From: an uncultured Afifella sp.
GTDB lineage: Bacteria > Pseudomonadota > Alphaproteobacteria > Rhizobiales > Afifellaceae
Length of the DNA: 64,000 nucleotides
Assembly: GCA_947259045.1 (NCBI GenBank)
Contig: CAMYKZ010000028.1
Coordinates: 1-64,000 of the forward strand
Direction: 5' to 3'
Part shown: one piece after another, positions 43,995-51,678 of the stretch
Numbering within the stretch: position 1 is the first letter of the stretch
How the letters are laid out: every line of letters starts with the position of its first letter
Position numbers and translations under genes: made by a program
The notes under the pieces: model-generated
Told to the model about the DNA's origin: nothing
What the model saw: only the letters and a program-made list of their open reading frames with translations
Database searches by the model: none

Positions 43995-45011
43995 TCAGGC
44001 CGGATTGGCAGCGCGAAAGTTTTTTCCGAAGCTGGTATCGAATTCATCCGTTGCGATCTTGCCGAGATCGTTGGGATGAATGAATTCATCGCGGAACCAG
44101 GGATATTTGACAGGGTCGAATATATCACGAAGCCAGGCGACGACGGTTGCGACCCGCTTCACATTCTTCGACGATGGGTGATATGTCAGCCAGATGTCCA
44201 TGGAATTTGAAATGCCGACATCCACCGGCAAAACGTTGGCCCCCAGAACACCTGCGTAAGTCGGCAACCCACCGATTCCAGCGCCCTTCTCGATTGCAAA
44301 CAACAGGGCACTGCTGCCATTTGTACGAATTCCGACAATATTCTCAACAGATGACAGATCAAGCAGCTTCGCCCAAATCCCATCGTCAATCTGCGGACTG
44401 ACCTGGTCTACAAGCCGGTGTTCTTTCAGTTCGTCCTTGGTTTTCGGCAATCCGTAAATGCTTTGATATTCCGCAGAGGCAAACGGGTAGGCATGCAGCC
44501 GGCCGAGCCGTGTAACAATCAGTTCCGGATTTTCCGGACGGGTAAACTGGACTGCGATATCAGCCTCGTGTCGCAGCACGTCGACACTTTCCATAGCCAC
44601 ACGCAGATCAATTGTCAGCCTGGGAAAGGCGCGCTGGAATTCAACAAGACGTGGCATGACCCAATAGGTTCCAAGACCTTCCATCGCCGCGACCCGAACG
44701 ATTCCGGACTGGTTCGTCGCCATACCGTCAAGATCACGGACGAAATCAACGAACGTTGATTCCATCCGCTTTGCCGCATTGGCTGCAATGGTTCCAGCGG
44801 CAGTGGGCTGGGAACCGTTTGGAAATACTTTGAACAGCTTCTCGCCAATCAGTTCCTCTACGCCGCGAATTCGCCGTGTCACCGTTGCAATGTCTTTTCC
44901 AAGATGGCGTGCGGCCTTGCGGTAGCTGCCATGCTCGGCAGCTGCGAGAACAACCTTCAGATCATCCCAGCTCAGCCGGGAAATCAGTGTGGCCAAATCA
45001 CGGTGATGCAT
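43995..45011 (-). CDS. LysR-family transcriptional regulator
   Basis: A 338-residue LTTR. The N-terminal winged helix contains LSWDDLKVVLAAAEHGSYRKAARHLG and IATVTRRIRGVEELIGEKLF (about 12-60), followed by the inducer-binding domain (DLRVAMESVDVLRHEADIAVQF). It is divergent from the six-gene block starting at 45145, the usual geometry for an LTTR and its target, with 133 bp between the start codons. The coding sequence looks slightly more AT-rich than the surrounding core genes. Confidence 0.9.
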   Translation of the reverse strand: MHHRDLATLISRLSWDDLKVVLAAAEHGSYRKAARHLGKDIATVTRRIRGVEELIGEKLFKVFPNGSQPTAAGTIAANAAKRMESTFVDFVRDLDGMATNQSGIVRVAAMEGLGTYWVMPRLVEFQRAFPRLTIDLRVAMESVDVLRHEADIAVQFTRPENPELIVTRLGRLHAYPFASAEYQSIYGLPKTKDELKEHRLVDQVSPQIDDGIWAKLLDLSSVENIVGIRTNGSSALLFAIEKGAGIGGLPTYAGVLGANVLPVDVGISNSMDIWLTYHPSSKNVKRVATVVAWLRDIFDPVKYPWFRDEFIHPNDLGKIATDEFDTSFGKNFRAANPA

Positions 45012-45052
45012 TTTTGCAGCGCTCCGATGAGAAAAAATGGTCTCGTACAGCA

Positions 45053-45072
45053 GAATTCTTGGCGGTAAATTC
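45053..45072. promoter_or_regulatory. candidate LysR-type operator
   Basis: GAATTCTTGGCGGTAAATTC has inverted arms GAATT / AATTC with a 10-bp spacer and fits a loose T-N11-A LTTR box. It lies in the intergenic region between lysR and the divergent GNAT operon. Assignment is by geometry only. Confidence 0.35.
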
Positions 45073-45144
45073 GCTTTAATCTAGCAAAAACAAGCCGCTG
45101 GTCAAAACTTTTTGATCGATTTGAGTAAAAAAGGTGTTGCGAAT

Positions 45145-45705
45145 ATGCAGCGAAAAGACTTTGACCACCTGCCTTTATCGGACCATGTCACGATTCGCCC
45201 GATCACAGCCCCGGAAATTCCAACGGTTGCGGAATTTGCCAAACGGCACCTTCCCAGCCTGCAGCTGGATGATTTGTCGAAAATCGAGCAGATCGTTGAA
45301 AGTGACGCGAACGCGATCCAGCTCTTTGAAGCAAATGGCAAGCTTCTCGGCCTCTATGCCATGCTTTTCCTGAACCCAACCGGGATCAATGCCCTGATCG
45401 ACAGCCGATTTGACGGTTCATATCCAGCCCGCGAATTCATTGTCAGCGACACCGAAATCCCGGCTGCCATCTATACCTGGTTTGTCGCCTGCCCGGGACG
45501 CGCAGTCACCGGATTCGGCAATGTTGCGAAATTTCTTCAAAGCGACCGGTTTGCGAAAGCGGATCTCTATGCACGGCCTGCATCGCCCGCCGGTCAGCGG
45601 CTGATGCTGGGTATCGGCTATCGCCCGGTCACAGCCGATCCCGATGGTCTGCACAAATATACGCGGATCTGCAACCGAACACCCGAAATTCAACAAGCGG
45701 CATAG
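45145..45705 (+). CDS. GNAT-like acyltransferase-fold protein, divergent
   Basis: A 186-residue protein opening HVTIRPITAPEIPTVAEFAKRHLPS, a typical GNAT N-terminal strand-helix, followed by LFEANGKLLGLYAMLFLNPTG (strand 2-3 hairpin). The central Q/R-x-x-G-x-G/A acetyl-CoA loop is not clear, so catalytic competence is uncertain. AAGGTG precedes the ATG at 45145 by about 8 bp; an upstream in-frame TTG at 45112 is less likely. It is the first gene of the block and ends 10 bp before the second GNAT. Confidence 0.6.
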   Translation: MQRKDFDHLPLSDHVTIRPITAPEIPTVAEFAKRHLPSLQLDDLSKIEQIVESDANAIQLFEANGKLLGLYAMLFLNPTGINALIDSRFDGSYPAREFIVSDTEIPAAIYTWFVACPGRAVTGFGNVAKFLQSDRFAKADLYARPASPAGQRLMLGIGYRPVTADPDGLHKYTRICNRTPEIQQAA

Positions 45706-45715
45706 GGGGAATACA

Positions 45716-46351
45716 ATGACTGACCCGATATACGATTCCTACGACGCCAATCTGGCGCGCTCCGACACCAAGCGGTACGGTATCAAAGTTGCCCGAAGCC
45801 TGTCGGACATGATGAAAATCGTGGCGATCCGATCCGCTGTTTTCATCAGCGAACAGGATTGCCCCTATGACGAGGAATTCGACGGCAACGATTTCTGTTC
45901 GACCCACCTGATCGGCTATGTGGGCAACGAACCGGTCGCCTGTCTGCGGGCAAGGTTTTTTGCCGATTTCGCAAAACTGGAGCGGCTTGCAGTCCGGCAC
46001 GATTACCGCCGTTCGCGGATGTCGTTCAAGCTGGTCAAGGCCGGCATCGAACTCGCCCGGGTCAAGGGATACAAACAGATTTACGGCCATGCCCAGGATC
46101 GGCTTGTCAGCTTCTGGTCGACATTTGGCGCACGGCCGATGGAAGGCCGCGAAACACCGCTGGTTTTCTCCGATTTTTCCTACACCGAAATGCTTTTGGA
46201 GGCGGACCCGCATCCGGACGCCATTACCCTAGAGAGCGATCCTTATCTGCTGATCCGGCCTGAGGGAAAGTGGCATGAAACAGGCGTGCTCGAACAATCT
46301 GCCAACCGTGATGTGACGTCGCCGCTTCGGTCCGTCAGCACCAGGCAGTAG
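45716..46351 (+). CDS. GNAT-family N-acyltransferase
   Basis: A 211-residue GNAT. RSAVFISEQDCPYDEEFDGNDF and HLIGYVGNEPVACLRARFF resemble the ElaA/autoinducer-synthase-like branch (R-x-x-VF-x-x-EQ...E-x-D-x-x-D...H). KLERLAVRHDYRRSRMSFKLV stands where the acetyl-CoA loop should be, with Ser/Arg replacing the usual Gly, so the donor may not be acetyl-CoA. AGGGGGAA precedes the ATG at 45716. It is followed 9 bp later by the isochorismatase-fold gene. Confidence 0.75.
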   Translation: MTDPIYDSYDANLARSDTKRYGIKVARSLSDMMKIVAIRSAVFISEQDCPYDEEFDGNDFCSTHLIGYVGNEPVACLRARFFADFAKLERLAVRHDYRRSRMSFKLVKAGIELARVKGYKQIYGHAQDRLVSFWSTFGARPMEGRETPLVFSDFSYTEMLLEADPHPDAITLESDPYLLIRPEGKWHETGVLEQSANRDVTSPLRSVSTRQ

Positions 46352-46360
46352 GGATCGATC

Positions 46361-47095
46361 ATGACTGTCATCCAGTTTCCGAAAAAATGTGCCAGGTCAT
46401 CCGGTGGGGGCCTGCTTGCGGTGTTTGCTCATTCTCTGCCGGAACTGGTGGGGTCCGACGGCGACTTCGATGGGGAATGGCTGGCGAAATGCATCCTCAA
46501 CACCACAAAAGCGCTGTTTGCCGTCAGGCGGCTCCGATTGCCGATTGCCCATTTGGTCCTGACGCCGGACGACCAGCCGCACCGGGAAACTGCACTTTCC
46601 GTTCCCGGCCTGAAGGCGCGGCCGTCGGAAGCGGTATTTTTCTACGATTATCCCTCAGTTTTCAGCGGCCCGCTGTTTAGTGATTATCTGCAGGAATGCG
46701 GCATTTCCGGTTTGGCGCTTTTCGGCTTTACCGCCAACGATGTCGGCCTGGTATCGGCCATTGAGGCAAAGCAGCGCGATTGCGAACTGATCGTTTTGCG
46801 CGATTGTTCGCCGCTGCTTTCGATCGATGACTGCACCGTTGAAAAATCGGATGCAGCAATATTCGGCACAATCGCGCAGTTTTCATCTGTGATGACGCTG
46901 CCGGACTTCATTGAGAAAACCGCCGGCAAGGGCGGGCTTTCGCCGGCGATCTTTCCGCCGGTGGAATCCCTTATCGACGGAGAAACCCTGAGATTTTTGA
47001 ACACACATAATGTGGCAGGCCAATTTGGACACATTGCCGGTTCCGGTCTGCCGAACAAAGCGAGAGAGATGGAACTTGGCGTGATTGAACACTGA
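46361..47095 (+). CDS. isochorismatase-fold protein lacking the catalytic triad
   Basis: A 244-residue protein whose layout follows the cysteine-hydrolase (isochorismatase) fold: strand 1 GLLAVFAHSLPEL where the family has IDMQ, YPSVFSGPLFSDYLQ where it has K-x-x-SAF, and GISGLALFGFTANDVGLVSA then IEAKQRDCELIVLRDCSPL where it has G-x-x-T-x-x-CV-x-x-T. The Asp, Lys and Cys of the D-K-C triad all appear replaced, so this is probably a non-catalytic binding or partner protein. It is third in the block. Confidence 0.6.
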   Translation: MTVIQFPKKCARSSGGGLLAVFAHSLPELVGSDGDFDGEWLAKCILNTTKALFAVRRLRLPIAHLVLTPDDQPHRETALSVPGLKARPSEAVFFYDYPSVFSGPLFSDYLQECGISGLALFGFTANDVGLVSAIEAKQRDCELIVLRDCSPLLSIDDCTVEKSDAAIFGTIAQFSSVMTLPDFIEKTAGKGGLSPAIFPPVESLIDGETLRFLNTHNVAGQFGHIAGSGLPNKAREMELGVIEH

Positions 47096-47142
47096 AAACG
47101 ATGCCTGCATCACATGATACAGGCGCGATGCGGACGAGGACC

Positions 47143-47385
47143 ATGGCCGGATTTATGAGCACTCAGGGCGGCGCCGATCTTAACCGCTATATGCGGATCG
47201 CGATGGATCAGAGCACTGAAAGGAACGTCAGACTTGCCGCTGAAGCCCTGGCCAGCGCGATTTTAAACGGGACACCTGAGCAACAGGTCCGCAGCGAAGC
47301 AATGGAGATCCTCCTGGAAGAGGATGAGGAACAGGCAATCGAGGCGCTGAACAAGGTGTTTGGCGGGCCGACCAGACAGAACTGA
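47143..47385 (+). CDS. small acidic helical protein
   Basis: About 80 residues, opening MAGFMSTQGGADLNRYMRIAM, then a helical body rich in Glu and Ala (EAMEILLEEDEEQAIEALNKVFGG). In-frame starts at 47101, 47128 and 47155 are also possible; I take 47143 because GAGG lies just upstream. No family recognised. Its size and acidity match the two small genes that follow. Confidence 0.55.
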   Translation: MAGFMSTQGGADLNRYMRIAMDQSTERNVRLAAEALASAILNGTPEQQVRSEAMEILLEEDEEQAIEALNKVFGGPTRQN

Positions 47386-47468
47386 TTTTACGCAAGTTGC
47401 GCGGGGGTTGAAAGCGCAGTCTGCGTGGGAAGCGGAGAGTGACTGGGACCAGCAAAAAGGAAACCGAT

Positions 47469-47639
47469 ATGAACGCCAGTTACAGAATTGAAGATAATGC
47501 CTATGAGCGGATTGCCATTAATCTCGCTGAATTGATGGGTCAGGTAAATGAAGATATCGAATGCGATCTTCATCACTTGCTTACTGCCGCCTACCGGGCT
47601 GCCTATCAAAAAGCGACGGAAGAGGCCCGGCGGGACTAG
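47469..47639 (+). CDS. small acidic protein, paralogue 1
   Basis: A 56-residue protein, too short for most gene finders, with AAGGA 7-8 bp before the ATG. Its sequence NAYERIAINLAELMGQVNE then LLTAAYRAAYQKA is repeated in the next gene, which argues that both are real. It is predicted as two helices. Function unknown. Confidence 0.65.
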   Translation: MNASYRIEDNAYERIAINLAELMGQVNEDIECDLHHLLTAAYRAAYQKATEEARRD

Positions 47640-47678
47640 GCGCAGGACAAGAATGACAAGAATAATACTGGAAGTAGA

Positions 47679-47867
47679 ATGAACCTGGATAATTTTCCGA
47701 TCGGCAATGCCTATGAACGGCTTGCGATCAACCTCTCCGAACTGATCTATGACCTGGATGACGAGCAGGATCCGATGCTCCGCGAGTTGTTGATCAAGGC
47801 CTACCGGCTGGCCTATCTGAAGGCCGTTTCCGACAATGTCGAGGAGCCGCTCGCCATGGCTGGCTGA
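47679..47867 (+). CDS. small acidic protein, paralogue 2
   Basis: A 62-residue protein with NAYERLAINLSELIYDLDDEQ then LLIKAYRLAYLKA, clearly homologous to the preceding gene across nearly the whole length. GGAAG lies upstream of the ATG. It is the last gene of the block and is followed by a strong hairpin at 47884. Confidence 0.65.
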   Translation: MNLDNFPIGNAYERLAINLSELIYDLDDEQDPMLRELLIKAYRLAYLKAVSDNVEEPLAMAG

Positions 47868-48234
47868 CGGATCGTTCCGAAACCCGGGATGCGGCCCGTG
47901 ATTCGCGGCCGTATCCCGGAATGGTGCAAACGCGTTTCGCCACTCCTGTAAGCCAGATATTACCACGAATGGATCGCGCCGGTTAATCCGGCGTGGCCGG
48001 AAGCAGCACCAGGACCGGTGATCGTGCGAACGGCTGATCGAACGGCGCGCGGAGCCGACTGTCGCCCTGCCTGGCCCAGGGACTGCGCCGGGCCGCTCAG
48101 TCGACCGGCGCCATCGGTCGGGAAGATATCATCGCTTTCCATACCCGGTTAATTCGTGCAGGAACGACGCAACAGCGTTAAAGCGGGCGTTGGGCTGAAC
48201 GTGCCGGCATGGAAGACATTACGGGAGACAGGCC
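47868..48234. other. 367-bp intergenic region
   Basis: Between the last small protein gene and coxG. It contains the hairpin at 47884-47919. A 60-codon minus-strand frame at 47960-48142 has no ribosome binding site or family resemblance and is not called. Nothing else is recognised. Confidence 0.5.
47884..47919. terminator. strong hairpin, possible operon terminator without T-tract
   Basis: A 13-bp stem CCGGGATGCGGCC / GGCCGTATCCCGG (one G-T pair) with a 10-nt loop, 17 bp after the last gene of the LysR-divergent block. No run of T follows on either strand, so it may stabilise the 3' end rather than act as a classical terminator. Confidence 0.45.
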
Positions 48235-48861
48235 ATGGAACTGACAGGGCAACAGACCATCAATGCGTCGCGCGAGACCGTCTATGCAGCGCTGAACGAT
48301 CCTGAGATCCTGAAACAGTGCATTCCCGGCTGCGAGGAGCTCAACAAGACATCCGACACCCAGATGGATGCAACGGTTTCCATCAAGGTCGGTCCGGTGA
48401 AAGCGAAATTCAAAGGCGAGGTCGAATTGTCGAACCTCAACCCGCCGGAAGGTTATACGATTACCGGCGAGGGCAAGGGCGGCGCTGCGGGCTTCGCCAA
48501 GGGCGGCGCCGATGTCAAGCTGAGCGAACAGGACGGAAAGACGGTGCTGGACTATTCGGTCAAGGCCGATGTCGGCGGCAAGCTGGCCCAGCTTGGCGGC
48601 CGGCTGATCGACAGTACGGCAAAAAAGCTGTCAGGCGAGTTTTTCCGGAAATTCGGGGAAATTGTCGGCCAGGACGACGGCGCTGACATCGAGACGGCTG
48701 ATGTTCAGGCGCCTGCGGAGGCGGCCGCTCCGGCAATGACCGCGCCGGTTTCCGAAACTGCTCCGAAACCGGCGGAATCCGCGAACACTTTCAGGAACGT
48801 TGCATTGGTGATCGTCGCCATCTGCGTGTTTTATGTTGTTTTTATTGCCGGTTCGGTTTGA
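48235..48861 (+). CDS. coxG: CoxG-like SRPBCC protein with C-terminal membrane anchor
   Basis: A 208-residue protein. Residues 1-145 are a CoxG/SRPBCC domain (TINASRETVYAALNDPEILKQCIPGCEEL...GGRLIDSTAKKLSGEFF), then an Ala/Pro/Glu-rich linker and one C-terminal TM helix (about 186-205). In CO-oxidising bacteria CoxG tethers carbon-monoxide dehydrogenase to the membrane. No coxMSL genes are present here, so this is an orphan whose partner, perhaps another molybdenum hydroxylase, lies elsewhere. Confidence 0.82.
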   Translation: MELTGQQTINASRETVYAALNDPEILKQCIPGCEELNKTSDTQMDATVSIKVGPVKAKFKGEVELSNLNPPEGYTITGEGKGGAAGFAKGGADVKLSEQDGKTVLDYSVKADVGGKLAQLGGRLIDSTAKKLSGEFFRKFGEIVGQDDGADIETADVQAPAEAAAPAMTAPVSETAPKPAESANTFRNVALVIVAICVFYVVFIAGSV

Positions 48862-48909
48862 CCGGGTCAATACCGGTCCGGCGGTGATGATTGACGATCA
48901 TGCTTACGA

Positions 48910-49059
48910 TCAGCGGTTTTCTTCGACCCGGATATTCCGGTTGACCCATTCCATCGGATCTTCGCCGAACATCCGCGTGGCTTCGACAAAAGCCTGGTCG
49001 AAGGTGTCGAAATCATCGTCGATGATCGTGTCCTGTTCGGTCAAAATAATGTAGGTCAT
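48910..49059 (-). CDS. 49-residue hypothetical protein with strong ribosome binding site
   Basis: The frame reads MTYIILTEQDTIIDDDFDTF then DQAFVEATRMFGEDPMEWVN and ends RVEENR. AGGAGAGCATC precedes the ATG, a near-perfect Shine-Dalgarno. The protein is very acidic and predicted to be strand-helix-helix. It lies convergent to coxG (ends 48 bp away) and divergent from the PhyH gene. No family recognised. Confidence 0.6.
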   Translation of the reverse strand: MTYIILTEQDTIIDDDFDTFDQAFVEATRMFGEDPMEWVNRNIRVEENR

Positions 49060-49180
49060 GATGCTCTCCTGTGGTCCTGAATGACGTTGCGTTATTCATG
49101 AGACGCGTGAGAGCAAAAATAGGTTCAATGCTTTTGAACTGCATCGATCTCGCTTATGGTTTCACCGGGAGGAAACAAAC

Positions 49181-50089
49181 ATGCTGACTGTCGAGCAGAT
49201 CGCATTTTATCACGACAACGGCTATCTGATTGTCGAGGATGCCATCGATCCTGGTCCGTTGGCGGAAATGCAGGCCGCAACGCGTGAGTTCATCGAGCAA
49301 TCGCGTGCCGTATCGCGAAGCGACGACGTTTATGACCTCGACGACGGACACAGCGCCGACAATCCGCGGCTGACACGAATCAAGCTGCCGCATATGCAGC
49401 ATCCGGTCTTCGACCAGGTGATGCGGTCCAAGCGGCTGTTGTCGATCCTGCAGCCGGTTCTGGGTCCGGATATCCGCCTTCACACGAGCAAGCTGAATAC
49501 CAAGGCGCCGGGCGGCGGTGCGGCGGTGGAATGGCATCAGGACTGGGCGTTTTACCCGCACACCAACGACGATATGCTGGCCGTCGGCATCATGCTCGCC
49601 GATGTGGACGAGGCAAACGGCCCGCTGATGGTTATCCCCGGCAGCCACAGGGGGCCGGTCCTCAGCCATTTTTCCAACGGCGTGTTTTGCGGCGCGGTCG
49701 ATCCGGACGATCCGGACTTCGATCTCGCAAAGGCTGTGACCCTGACCGGCAAGGCCGGCTCGCTCAGCCTGCATCATGTGCGCATTCTGCATGGCTCTGC
49801 GCCGAACCGGTCGGATCGGCCGCGGATGCTTCTGTTCTACGAATGCGGCGCCGCCGACGCATGGCCGATCAACGGCATTGCCGGCGGTTATACCGGCCTT
49901 TCGCAAGCAGATCTGTGGAACAAGATGCAGAACCAGATCCTCTGCGGGAGCCAGCTCTCGGCAGCACGGATGGAAAAGGTGCCGGTGACATTGCCGGTTC
50001 CGCCGGCGCCCGATTCAACCTCGATCTTCAAGGTCCAGGCCAGCGGCGGCGCGAAAAGCGCCTTCGCCCGCGAGAGCGAAAAGGCCTGA
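49181..50089 (+). CDS. phytanoyl-CoA dioxygenase (PhyH) family protein
   Basis: A 302-residue Fe(II)/2-oxoglutarate-dependent oxygenase. The facial triad is visible: EWHQDW gives His119 and Asp121, and VRILHGSAPNRS gives His204 with Arg210 as the likely 2-oxoglutarate ligand; PLMVIPGSHRGP is a family mark. The substrate is unknown; bacterial members hydroxylate a wide range of metabolites. GGGAGG precedes the ATG. It starts a co-directional run with the UxaA-like and Gfo/Idh genes. Confidence 0.87.
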   Translation: MLTVEQIAFYHDNGYLIVEDAIDPGPLAEMQAATREFIEQSRAVSRSDDVYDLDDGHSADNPRLTRIKLPHMQHPVFDQVMRSKRLLSILQPVLGPDIRLHTSKLNTKAPGGGAAVEWHQDWAFYPHTNDDMLAVGIMLADVDEANGPLMVIPGSHRGPVLSHFSNGVFCGAVDPDDPDFDLAKAVTLTGKAGSLSLHHVRILHGSAPNRSDRPRMLLFYECGAADAWPINGIAGGYTGLSQADLWNKMQNQILCGSQLSAARMEKVPVTLPVPPAPDSTSIFKVQASGGAKSAFARESEKA

Positions 50090-50143
50090 ACCGGGACATG
50101 ACACGCAATCCCGATCCGGGACTTCAGGAAACAGGAGGGCAAG

Positions 50144-51667
50144 ATGCTCGATATGCCAAAAACATTTGTCCGGCTGGACGCAGCCGACAACGTCGTCACC
50201 GCAATCCGCACGCTGGGCACGGGTGACCTGGTGGAGGGTGTGGCGGCGCTCGACGAGATTGCAGCCGGGCACAAGATCGCAACGGCGCCGGTGGCAGAGG
50301 GCGAACCGCTGATCAAATACGCTCAGATTATCGGATACGCATCGCAGCCGATCGAGCCGGGCCAGCATGTCCATGTGCACAATGTCGCGTTCCGCAATAC
50401 CGATCACGATTACGAGTTTTCCACCAATGTGCTGCCGGTCGATCACGTGCCGGAAGCGGAACGTGCTTCGTTCATGGGTTTCCGCCGCAAAAGCGGCAAG
50501 GTCGGAACGCGCAATTTCATCGCCGTGCTGACCTCGGTCAATTGTTCGGCTACTGCAGCGCGGATGATTGCCGCCGCATTCGGGCCGGAACAATTGGCAA
50601 AATATCCCAATGTCGACGGCGTTGCCGCCTTTGTGCACGGCACCGGCTGCGGACTGGCCGATTCCGGTGACGGATTCGCCGCCCTGCAGCGGGTTCTGTG
50701 GGGTTACGCGAAACATCCCAATTTCGCCGGCGTCGTGCTCGTCGGGCTTGGTTGCGAGGTCAATCAGATCGATTTCCTGCTCGAGGCCTACCAGTTGGAA
50801 CGCGGGCCGCTGTTTCAGACCATGAACATCCAGGATACCGGCGGCCTGACTTCGACGATCGCCAAGGGCGTTGAAATCGTTCAGGGCATGCTGGCGCACG
50901 CCAACGAGGCGGTGCGCGAACCCTGCCCGGCATCGGAACTGATGGTGGCGCTGCAATGCGGCGGCTCGGATGCCTGGTCCGGCGTGACAGCCAACCCGGC
51001 GCTCGGCTTTGCGGCCGATCTTCTGGTGCGCCACGGCGGTACGGCGGTGCTGGCGGAAACGCCGGAGATCTACGGCGCAGAACATCTCCTGGCGCGGCGC
51101 GCAGTCGACGAGAAAGTCGGCCGCAAGTTGGTTGATCTGATCCTGTGGTGGGAGGATTATGTCGGCCGCAACAAGGGTTCGATGGATAACAATCCCTCGC
51201 CCGGCAACAAACGCGGCGGCCTGACGACAATTCTGGAAAAATCGCTCGGGGCATCCGCCAAGGGCGGAACGACACCGCTTGCCGGCGTTTACAAATACGC
51301 CGAACCGGTGAGCGCAAAGGGCTTCGTGTTCATGGACAGTCCGGGTTACGATCCGGCTTCCGTGACAGGGCAGATTGCCAGTGGCTGCAATGTTGTCACC
51401 TTTACGACGGGCCGGGGCTCGGCATTCGGGTCAAAACCGGCGCCGACGATCAAACTGGCAACCAATACCGTCATGTATGAACGGTTGAAATCCGACATGG
51501 ACATCAATGCCGGCACCATTGTCAGCGACGGTGCGGCACTTGAAGATGTCGGCGAGGCAATATTCCAGACGATCCTGCGTGTTGCATCAGGTGAGAAAAC
51601 GTTATCGGAATCTCAAGGACTAGGGGATTACGAATTCGTACCGTGGCAAATCGGTGCAACGATGTAA
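50144..51667 (+). CDS. UxaA/GarD-family sugar-acid dehydratase
   Basis: A 507-residue protein with an N-terminal SAF domain (about 1-90, LVEGVAALDEIAAGHKIATAP, GQHVHVHN) and the altronate/galactarate dehydratase core (FRRKSGKVGTRNFIAVL, VNCSATA, GLGCEVNQID, LQCGGSDAWSGVTANPALG, KRGGLTTILEKSLGA). These enzymes dehydrate sugar acids such as altronate, galactarate or (2R)-sulfolactate. The single-polypeptide form with SAF domain is like UxaA/GarD. The actual substrate is not deducible. GGAGG precedes the start, and the Gfo/Idh gene follows 11 bp later. Confidence 0.87.
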   Translation: MLDMPKTFVRLDAADNVVTAIRTLGTGDLVEGVAALDEIAAGHKIATAPVAEGEPLIKYAQIIGYASQPIEPGQHVHVHNVAFRNTDHDYEFSTNVLPVDHVPEAERASFMGFRRKSGKVGTRNFIAVLTSVNCSATAARMIAAAFGPEQLAKYPNVDGVAAFVHGTGCGLADSGDGFAALQRVLWGYAKHPNFAGVVLVGLGCEVNQIDFLLEAYQLERGPLFQTMNIQDTGGLTSTIAKGVEIVQGMLAHANEAVREPCPASELMVALQCGGSDAWSGVTANPALGFAADLLVRHGGTAVLAETPEIYGAEHLLARRAVDEKVGRKLVDLILWWEDYVGRNKGSMDNNPSPGNKRGGLTTILEKSLGASAKGGTTPLAGVYKYAEPVSAKGFVFMDSPGYDPASVTGQIASGCNVVTFTTGRGSAFGSKPAPTIKLATNTVMYERLKSDMDINAGTIVSDGAALEDVGEAIFQTILRVASGEKTLSESQGLGDYEFVPWQIGATM

Positions 51668-51678
51668 GGAGACAATCA

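Noticed and set aside
47960-48142. 60-codon minus-strand frame upstream of coxG
   Set aside because: No ribosome binding site, low-complexity composition, no family resemblance.
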